The notes under the pieces: generated by a model
What the model was told of the DNA's origin: nothing
What the model saw: the letters and a program-made list of their open reading frames with translations, nothing else
Databases searched by the model: none
Part shown: positions 56,701-64,000 of the stretch, in pieces
How positions within the stretch are numbered: position 1 is the first letter of the stretch
Layout of the letters: each line of letters begins with the position of its first letter
Origin: Asterias rubens
Lineage: Eukaryota > Echinodermata > Asteroidea > Forcipulatida > Asteriidae
Assembly (NCBI RefSeq): GCF_902459465.1
Contig: NC_047068.1
Coordinates: 18,499,195-18,563,194 of the forward strand
Length of the DNA stretch: 64,000 bases
Direction of reading: 5' to 3'
Program-made: the position numbers and the translations under genes

Positions 56701-59700
56701 GTCTGTCAAATACTCACAGGCAACCTGTATAAAGAAAGTTAACATTGACCGCTATTTGTATCCTATCAAGTCATAAGCCACAACGGAAACTGACCAGGTA
56801 AATCTGAAATAATTTGGGGTTGAACACAGATAAAAATAACTAGAGCAGAATTTGAGCCAATGCCCCCCGGTTTAAGGTGCCGAGACTCTTCCAATTGAGC
56901 CATCTTGTCATATGTTGGTGGTTTCCCTGTTTTGTCAATATCTTTGTTTGGTCGGGGAGGGGTAGAGGCAACCAGAAGCCATACACCCATTAAATGCCGT
57001 GTAGCCAATGATCACACCCAAGTTTACGACACAACTTGGGAAGTGGCAGCCAGAGGATCACCTTAAAGGAGTTGTGACCTTTTTATTTCAGATAATCCTT
57101 CTTAAGTCACATATTTCCATGACCCTTTTTGAAACCACGGCTTCGGCTTTGGATGCGTGCGGCTTGAGGCTCTGTTCTCTCATCTGAAGCCCCGACCGCG
57201 TATCTGCAAAGCACGCGCAAATTGTCAAAACAACCGACGGAGCCAAGCTAGCCTGAGCCAAATCCGAAGCAGAAGCCATGGTTTCGAAAAGAGCCCTTAC
57301 CTTTGGAATATCTGTTTCTGTCTGTCTGATGATATGATTCAGATCATTGGTTACCACGGTGTCCAGACTACGGGCTAGATTAACCGGCTTACAAATCCAG
57401 ATATTTTGTGCTCCCCTGGGAAGAAAAAAACACAACAAAGAGATTATTAAGAACTCAATGTTGAATCAGCCACTTTCGCTGTTGGATTATTTTAACAGGT
57501 GAGGTTTTTTTGTCTGAATCTACAGTGGCACATTAGATATTTTCATTTAGGGACATGTTGCCTTGGATCGTGCGAGTTGTTCCATGAAAAGCAATTGAAA
57601 CAGTTTTTTTTTAATATGAAATCGATATGGTTAGGAAGATTTTTTAAAAGTAGACTATAATAATCCACACAAACATGCCTCGAAAGTGCGCGGTTTTCCT
57701 CATACTTTGTGAACTATATTTGTGTGGATCATTATATGCTACGTTTAAAACATCTTTCTAACCATATACATTTTATAACAAATGGTTTCAAACACTTTCC
57801 ATGCACCAACTTGACTGATCCAAGGCAACATGTCCCTTTAAGGATGGGCCAAGGGACGTGCAGTAGACTTGTCCCTTTCCCTATGCCCAAGGATATAAAG
57901 ACAGACACCTGTTTTACAGACCCAATGATTTAATTGGATAAAATAGTTGATCATTGGATAAAGTGCAGCGTAAGCTTTCCATATCTCTGTTTTTATTTTC
58001 CATATCTGTGTTTTGCACTTTGTAGACCAAGGGTTAAGACAGAGACTCAATTGAAAACTCACTTTTGTTTTTGTTGTTGAAAGTATGATACAAACTGAGG
58101 CAATGCCAGCAGCAGGTCAAAGGTCACTGGGAGCCATTTTGGGCCAATGCTTCTCCCTGATTGGTCCTTTGTTCCTGCTCGTCTAGAAACAAAGGCAAGA
58201 AGATCTTTGGTTGTGATAAGTTTCTCTCCAGGAAACTGGCTGATGAATTGGTGGGTCTCGGTGGAAATTTTCCTGACGGTAATGAAAATGAAATCTCAAA
58301 TTATGTACTGCAATGATTCTTACAACTCAAAAAGTTACATGAATAATAGTTGTATAGACATTTATTCCAATATTGGCAACAACAAAAAATGTATCAAATA
58401 AAGTTTAAGCATTCCATAAAGACTACGAAACCGCGATTGAAATTTCATTGTTTTTAAAAGATACTGTTAACAGTGACACCAATATATGCAGGGGAAAATT
58501 TGATACGCAATAATAACACTCGAGGTGCTTAAAGGGAAGGTATACATTCGGTAATCACTATTAAAATTAATTGTTATACACATTTTTGATTAGTTGCCTA
58601 CAGCAGCCTTTGATACTATAAAGCTTTTTGAAAAATATTTCACTTTTGAAGTAATGCGTAAAATACATTTTTGTCTCCAACCAAATGTCAAGGAAAATCA
58701 AAATAAACCAAATTTAGGAACGTTGTAATCTTTATTTTTCGACACAAAGAGAACATCTGCCTCTTCCTTTTTCTCAACAAACACAAACTTGCCGGGGTAG
58801 ATCAGTGTGAAAGGACCCACTACTATGTCCTGAGGTCCCCAGGGGTACAGAGTAGTGTGAAAAGGTCTTAAGCAAGACCAAAATAAAATTTACAATAATT
58901 TTGGAATTTTGAATACGACACAATTGACCAACCTGTAATCTCTATTTTTTGAAACGTAGAGAATATCCGCCTCTTCCTCTTTCTCAACAATCACAAACTT
59001 TGGATGTTTAAGATTGTTTGAAGCCTGAGAGTTATTACTAAAGACCTTCAGCTGCTTAGAGGTGTCCGGTAAGATGATTTCATCACCTACTACAGGAGCT
59101 TTGTAGTTACAGCATCGGGAGAGATAAGCGTCGTCTGGTTCAGGGTGCTCTGTGCTGACGTGGGTTAGGTCACTGTGTTGCCATGGTAACAGGTGAATCT
59201 GGCGCATCAGTGGGTCGGGATGATTGAAGGCAAAGTCCACCGTTACGTCCTCTAAAAATGGACAATTACAGGGAGCGAGCTAGAAATTAGTGTTATCACC
59301 ACTTCAACAATGTCTGTCGAGTCACAGGTTTCAATCTGCGTTAAAGGGTCACGGTCTGTAAACGTTTGGTAATCACTGAAAATTAATGGCAACTATACAA
59401 ACTTTGAGAAACACTAAAGTTTGTAAAAAGATATCATTTTTCATCAGATTGGTTATTCCTATAATGCCTACCTTCCTGATGGACATTATTTGCTTCGGGA
59501 AGTTTCAAAGATATATAAAAAACGCAACCTCCTTTTGAAATAAAATGTTCACAGGTTAGTTTTGTTGTATACATGTACATCTACATTTATTTGGTGAATA
59601 AAACAAACAAACAAACAAACAAACAAACAAACAAATAAACAAACAAACGGTTCCAAAAGCCGAAGGTACTTGTTGCCTTTAAACTGGCCATTTATGACCT

Positions 59701-62700
59701 CTTGGGGCAAGTAAACTGCCAATTCATGCCTATTTAACAAATTGTGCTTAGCGTTGTCTGTGTTCTATATCTGTGGATAATGTAGACAGTTCCCTACCTC
59801 CATACTCCAGGTGCCTTAAGGGAAACAGCAGGTCATATGCAATGTTCTGTGATGCGTAGAGGAGTGGTACCAGACGACAGTTTGGAGTATCCGAATGGTG
59901 AATACGTGACCCAAATTCATCCAGAATGTACCACACTGGCTGCTTGTCCTCAGTACTCAGTCCCTTCAATGGAAAACAAAATAAATTATGCTAAGACATG
60001 TCAGATTGATCTTGAGCATCTTGAGGGTATGAGATACATCAAGCACACAATGATTAAATAATAAGCAGCAAATTAATGGCAACATTTAGGGTATAAAGGT
60101 TGAGCGAGATGCTTTTGTTCCCTAACCTATGGACAAACATATTTGTACAATCATCAAATCTCATTGATCTGCATTAAAAACACTCAACGACACTGACAGC
60201 ACTGTCTATACCTTTCAAATCATTACCTACATCTATCCGGCTACTTGTCAAAGCCTATTCAGCATCCAGACAAGGGTGCGGCTGCTAACAGTGGACGGTT
60301 TGTGTGCTCAGTTAAAGTACTTGACCCTATAGATTGCTTGAATAGTGCGCCCAATACCCATGCTGTTGATTCGCAATCCTGATTAATTTAACCCATGACC
60401 TTTAACTTTACCTGTATGTTTAAGCTGTATGTACGGTTGTACTTCCATGATTCTTCCAGCACTCTATCAATGCATGCATCGTCGTTGTCTTCAGCCGTTC
60501 TATTGAGTTCCATGAGACTCATCAGTCTAGCCAGCAACCCTGGGACTTCATGGAGCTGATGTCTTGCATCGATCAAACGATATGTCCAAGCATGGTCAAT
60601 CAGAAAGATGCTGTAAACAAGAATGGAATAGTCCGATCAGTAAGGTCTGGTTCATCTGGTCAGGTCATGATGTCTGGTCATGTTGGTCAGGTCAGGTCAA
60701 ATCAGGTCAGGTCATGCACACTGGTCAGGTTAGATCAAGTCAAGTCAGGCCAGGTCAGGTCAGGTCAGTCCGGTCAGGTCAGTCAGGTCAGTCCGATCCG
60801 GTCAGTCCGATCAGGTCAGTCCGATCAGGTCAGTCCGGTCAGGTCAGTCCGGTCAGGTCAGACCGGTCAGGTCAGTATGGTCAGATCCTGCAGTCCGTTC
60901 AGGCTAGTCCAGTCAGGCCTGTCTGGTCATGTCAGGGTCTGGTCAGGTCAGTCAGGTCAGATCGTTCAAGTCAGGTGACAGGTTGGTAAGGTTAGGCTCC
61001 TCTGGTCAGGCATCCCCAAAATGAGGGAGATAACCCATGCAATCAGGTAGGGACTGAAAACCTGATCAAGGCTCCAGTCTGGAATTCAAACCAGGGTCAC
61101 TGAAGTGGAAGGCAGGGAATGAAACCACTGAGCAAACCTGATTGGCCAAATCATTTTGATCATCACAACTACTGTACACTGCGAGCTGTATAGTAGACTT
61201 GTGGACTAGTCGTTAAATGTATGTCACAGTGACAGGGTTCCTATTCTCGCGAGACTGCTGCCCTCCCAGGACTACTGCTCTCACAACTACGGTCCCATTT
61301 AACAGCGGAGAACTGAAGTCAGCAGCCAGCAGCTTCCCACACCAGTCATCTCATGAGAGCAGTATTTACCACCACGATGACTCTACTATCTCACAATGAC
61401 AGACCATTAACATCTTGTCCACAAGTCTAGCTGTATAGCTAGCAACACAACTACAAGTTCAAGAAACAAATATTTTCATCTTGACACACACCTGTCTTCA
61501 TGAGAAGAAGACAACCCATCTTCGTGACTCACAACAACTTTCAGCTTTGGTGGTTTGTCTTCTCCAGTATTCTCCTCATTTATTTTATTTCTAGTTTGTT
61601 CCTCATCGTTGTCTTCTTCACATTCTTCCACAACGTCATCATTCATGTACGTCAGCATAAACTTTTCACCGGCATCGTAAACCTGCATTGGTTGGGGAAA
61701 ATAAATAAAATCTTCAGGTTTTAATGATGGAGGCTATATATAACTATAGTATAAGCCGTTTTAAAATATGGGTAGTGGATGTAAATCAACGACTGTTTAA
61801 AATGCATCAGGGGCAAATCTGTCACTTGACATTATGAATGATGTTGAGGAAGGACAATCGTCTATATAACACTACACTTACAGAGAATCCTTCGATAGTC
61901 ATGAGCGATTTCTCCATTCAGTCAGGGGCCTAAAATCATTACTAAAATCAATTCAGAGCACAAAAAATGATCGCAAGTTCAATTAAATGGGGTCATTAAC
62001 TGCCTGAATTTTGGCATTTACATCCTGACTGAAGGACTATGCCAAATACCGATGAAGTAGGAAAAGCCAGCAGTAAGGCGGTTTACTAAGCTATCTATTT
62101 TGTTGGACAACTTTCCGTATGGCGCCACCACTTTTTCACTCATTTTTACAAAAAGGGATATATTAATCAGGTAAATTAGATACTATATAGTATATTATTT
62201 TATTTCGAATGAAAAAGTGGTGGCGCCATACAGAAACTTTTCCATTTTGTTTGTGGGTCTTTTGGTTATTTTGGGACATTTTTTGTGACTGGCTTGTGAT
62301 TTTGACATGTTTACTGACTATTATTACTGTTAAGTTATTGTTATACTTATCTTCTGTTTGTCCCTGTGATTTGTGACCCCCCTCCCCCCACAGCCCCGCC
62401 CGCCTCACTGACTGCTGGACCCTCGATGTGTTGCCTACAGTCATGACACAGGCTACACTGAGATATACGTCGGTTCGTATATCCCTCCTACACACTCACT
62501 AATCGGTACAATTAATCTATACCGTACGCCATACTGCACTAATATGTACAGTAAACACACACGCACGCAGGTAACGTAACTAACACTGACCACTGTCTGA
62601 CCATTGTAATTGTATGATTGTCATCTAGTAATCTACCTCCCAATCCCATGTACAGACAAACATTGCTTCAATTTTTGTTTGCTTATCGATACCTGATTAC

Positions 62701-62815
62701 TTAGTTTGAGATACAAACTATGCCAGAAATGTTGTGGAACTCCTGATTTTTCTAGTTGAGGTTTATGGACGAGTACAAAATCGTTGTACTCGTTGTTTTC
62801 CAGTCCGTTTTCCAT
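53725..62815 (-). CDS. TTLL12: TTLL12, tubulin-tyrosine-ligase-like 12 (11 exons)
   Basis: Cytoplasmic TTL-family protein. Human TTLL12 has an N-terminal SET-like region and a C-terminal TTL-like domain and is linked to tubulin and histone modification and RIG-I-like signalling; whether it ligates tyrosine is doubtful. Exons in transcription order: 62815-62693, 61682-61492, 60610-60412, 59963-59798, 59251-58933, 58272-58063, 57415-57301, 56724-56573, 56008-55915, 54783-54576, 53876-53725. All phases match, giving 642 residues against 644 in human. Shared blocks include SIFLIDHAWTYR, PVWYILDEFGSRI, WICKPVNLARSLDT, VKFDLRFIV, LDDYNKHFTVMNY, SRAMYGLDVMLKWD and FFDDIFSTLFL. An acidic linker lies around residues 58-75. 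ATG 62815 (G at -3 and +4) is preferred; an in-frame ATG at 62869 would add 18 residues. On the minus strand AATAAA follows the stop codon directly. Confidence 0.95.
53871..54078. repeat. 70-bp tandem repeat copying the last TTLL12 splice acceptor
   Basis: Three units start at 53,871, 53,941 and 54,011, each beginning TCTCTCCTGAATAAAAACAA. On the minus strand every unit contains TTTTTATTCAG|GAGAGA, so the acceptor used at 53,876 is present three times. The right edge runs into an M3 fragment at 54,071. Confidence 0.92.
54071..54271. mobile_element. M3 foldback element, left half only
   Basis: Starts TTAAAGGAAAACGTTGCC and runs to the central GGGAATCAAAAATTTGAC, then is replaced by the next element. 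Confidence 0.85.
54277..54505. mobile_element. 229-bp TIR element
   Basis: Terminal inverted repeats TTTTTTATCACTTCCGGGGT at the left and ACCCCTGGAAGTGATAAAAA at the right, about 24 bp with one or two mismatches. It joins the broken M3 element and ends about 70 bp from a TTLL12 exon. Confidence 0.8.
56111..56572. mobile_element. M2 MITE interrupted by another insertion, abutting a TTLL12 exon
   Basis: M2 starts TTAAAGGTAGTGGACACT and breaks off after GAGGTTGATAGTATA. About 310 bp of foreign sequence follows (with GAATGGGAAATGCTATTCCCC). M2 resumes at TATAAAACATTGTGAGAAGC and stops at GGCTCC, 15 bp short of the splice donor at 56,572. TATA borders both sides of the insert. Confidence 0.7.
56850..56910 (-). 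mobile_element. tRNA-like SINE head
   Basis: The minus strand reads GATGGCTCAATTGGAAGAGT, then GGCATTGGCTCAAATTC as a decayed B-box. No full tRNA fold. Confidence 0.5.
57123..57296. mobile_element. 174-bp palindromic MITE touching a TTLL12 splice donor
   Basis: Ends CCCTTTTTGAAACCACGGCT and AGCCATGGTTTCGAAAAGAG followed by CCC, then GGCTTCGGCTTTGGAT and its complement further in. The terminal CCC forms intron bases +5 to +7 of the donor at 57,300 (minus strand GTAAGGG). Confidence 0.85.
57547..57841. mobile_element. M3 foldback element lacking its centre
   Basis: Ends TTAGGGACATGTTGCCTTGG and CCAAGGCAACATGTCCCTTT. The GGCCATTTATGGG centre is deleted, leaving arms joined near 57,715. Confidence 0.85.
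58722..58866 (-). pseudogene. Duplicated TTLL12 exon-5 fragment
   Basis: About 68 bp (58,724-58,791) repeats the 3' end of exon 5 (58,935-59,002). The translation FVFVEKKEEADVLFVSKNKD compares with FVIVEKEEEADILYVSKNRD, so changes are mostly conservative. The frame stays open up to a candidate acceptor (TTGCTTAAG|ACC). The donor equivalent reads AAC|GTTCC, and its phase does not fit the next exon. The direct join of exons 5 and 6 matches human, so this is probably a vestigial duplicate. Confidence 0.6.
59598..59650 (+). repeat. (AAAC)n microsatellite
   Basis: About 13 copies of AAAC with one AAAT interruption, in the intron between TTLL12 exons 4 and 5. Confidence 0.9.
60655..60980 (+). repeat. 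AGGTCA-rich microsatellite/minisatellite
   Basis: More than 300 bp of interlocking CAGGTCAGTCCGGT-type units in the TTLL12 intron between exons 2 and 3. I count about 17 exact AGGTCA hexamers on the plus strand. Reading frames through it are low-complexity artefacts. Confidence 0.92.
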
Positions 62816-63047
62816 GCCTCTTTCGATATTAATACAACAACTTTTGATGCAAAAAATAATCACAAACACACGTGCGCATGGTACCTAGTGTTCTCTGTAC
62901 AATCATAAGCTTTGCATACGACGCCCATTCGGAACCCGTCTAGCATAACATTTGGGCTCGACACTTGAGGGCGCCATTCAAAGTTAATGGTGAGATCGTC
63001 GTGCAAATAGTTATCCTCCCAAAATTGTCTGTGTTTTTCGGTGGAAA
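62816..63047. promoter_or_regulatory. Bidirectional promoter, TTLL12 / unnamed gene
   Basis: 232 bp lie between the two divergent ATGs. No TATA box is obvious. It contains CACACGTGCGCATG (an E-box/NRF1-like sequence) near 62,866 and a GGCGCCATT element near 62,971, which on the minus strand reads AATGGCGCC, like the YY1-type motifs of the MEIOB promoter. Confidence 0.55.
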
Positions 63048-63127
63048 ATGGCACAGAGCCCTGTCCATGCCAATACTAATCATGATGAAGACCAAGATGT
63101 TCTGATTGGAGAGGAACCAGGAGCAAG
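63048..63127 (+). CDS. First coding exon of an unidentified divergent gene (partial)
   Basis: ATG in good context (AAAATGG) opens 26 codons, starting MAQSPVHANTNHDEDQDVLI, and ends at a consensus donor GCAAG|GTATGT in phase 2. The peptide is acidic, without a signal sequence, and I do not recognise it. The rest of the gene lies beyond the window or beyond the repeats to the right. Its head-to-head position with TTLL12 and the clean donor are the evidence that it is real. Confidence 0.5.
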
Positions 63128-63604
63128 GTATGTCCCATTTTATTTGTTTTAGAAATTCGATTTTGTCTAAGAACTAATTTGTTTAATTTTTAGCCAGACC
63201 GTTGTAATTGTGTGTCTGGCTGCTGAGATTGTTGTCTGATTGTCTGTGTCACTCTCATCTGTGTCATCATCGACATTAGCTTGTCAACTGCAGATAACAA
63301 ATAGGAATGAGTTTTGTTGTGTTTGTTTTCTGTTTGTAACTTGATAAAGTTACATTTTTTTTAGAGAGCTCATTCATTCATGCCAGGTAAAGCTAGGACT
63401 AGGCAGAAGGTCTCCTCACCACATCACGCACACACGTTCATGACAGAAGTGATCATTAAAAAAACCTTTATTTTTAATTAAATTAAACTTAAATTTTGAA
63501 AATTTTGCTAATCACGCCACCACTTTTTCATTCGTTATTAAAACAATATGGTATCTCATTTATGATTTACCTCAAATGAGATATCCCTAAAAAAGGGGTG
63601 TCAC

Positions 63605-63830
63605 TATTTACCGGAAAACACCAGAAAATACCGGAAAATACCGGAAAACTACCGGAAAACACCGGAAAACACCGGAAAACTACCGGAAAACTACCGGAAA
63701 ACTACCGGAAAACACCAGAAAATACCGGAAAACACCGGAAAACTACCGGGAAACACCGGAAAACACCAGAAATTACCGGAAAATATCGGAAAACTACCGG
63801 GAAATACCGGAAAATACCTGAATAACAGCG
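63605..63830 (+). repeat. ACCGGAAAAC minisatellite
   Basis: About 20 units of ACCGGAAAAC or ACCGGAAAACT, with ATACC variants, over about 220 bp. It starts about 480 bp after the donor of the divergent gene, so presumably lies in its first intron. Confidence 0.93.
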
Positions 63831-64000
63831 CCAAAACACGACACAGGAATACGTATATGAAGAACTGAGGAATAATTAAACTTATCACAGTCCTTCCTTT
63901 ATCTGTCTCTATTTTCAGTGGAGTTTATAAAAAAAACGTACAACTCTAATGTAAGAAGTTGCGTCGGCATTACTTTTTGTGTATAGAGAACGCTGGCTGC

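Noticed and set aside
58722-58866. Constitutive extra TTLL12 exon
   Set aside because: It would shift the frame into exon 6, and skipping it restores the human-like sequence DYRKIS.
60550-60989. Two overlapping frames of about 140 codons rich in QVRSGQ
   Set aside because: They are translations of the AGGTCA tandem repeat and are open only because the repeat lacks stops.
62860-63054. 64-codon minus-strand frame over the divergent promoter
   Set aside because: Antisense to the unnamed first exon, upstream of TTLL12 exon 1 in another frame, and not needed for it.
63598-63888. Frames rich in PENTGKHRKTTGK on + and PVFPGSFP on -
   Set aside because: Translations of the ACCGGAAAAC minisatellite.

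Overview
The window is eukaryotic, from an invertebrate deuterostome; an echinoderm such as a sea star is my best guess. Genes are split by GT-AG introns, two promoters lie between head-to-head genes, and the non-coding DNA is packed with tRNA-derived SINEs and small palindromic DNA transposons (MITEs). The four conserved genes are closer to vertebrate-type orthologues than to insect or nematode ones. The species call is an inference from repeat content and gene set, not a measured result.

Layout. 1-1.2 kb: repeats and a poly-G tract. 1.2-5.0 kb (+): an intron-containing cytosolic HSP70 gene with a TATA box and a phased heat-shock element. 5.0-7.1 kb: AT-rich spacer between convergent genes. 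7.1-16.1 kb (-): MEIOB, a meiotic OB-fold protein, in 13 exons. A promoter of about 220 bp separates it from the C17orf75 (Njmu-R1) orthologue at 16.4-24.9 kb (+), in 10 exons, one intron of which is a U12-type AT-AC intron. 24.9-31.6 kb: spacer full of mobile-element remnants. 31.6-49.2 kb (+): a predicted secreted protein (signal peptide, unknown Cys-containing segment, calcium-binding-type EGF, farnesoic-acid-methyltransferase-like FAMeT domain). Its first intron carries an 8.1-kb array of five near-identical 1.68-kb units, and its later introns carry a 1.09-kb TIR transposon and a nested palindrome. 49.2-53.7 kb: repeats. 53.7-62.8 kb (-): TTLL12 in 11 exons. 63.05 kb (+): first exon of an unidentified gene divergent from TTLL12, followed by a minisatellite.

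The genes form no pathway that I can see: a chaperone, a meiotic recombination factor, a vesicle-tethering accessory protein, a secreted protein and a tubulin-tyrosine-ligase-like protein. The links are the two shared promoters. All exon chains were built by hand from splice consensus, reading-frame phase and remembered similarity to the human proteins. Every junction is phase-consistent, but none has been checked against transcripts. The most unusual features are the tandem array, the AT-AC intron, the transposon with an exon-like cassette, the EGF-FAMeT gene, and MITEs or minisatellites touching splice sites.
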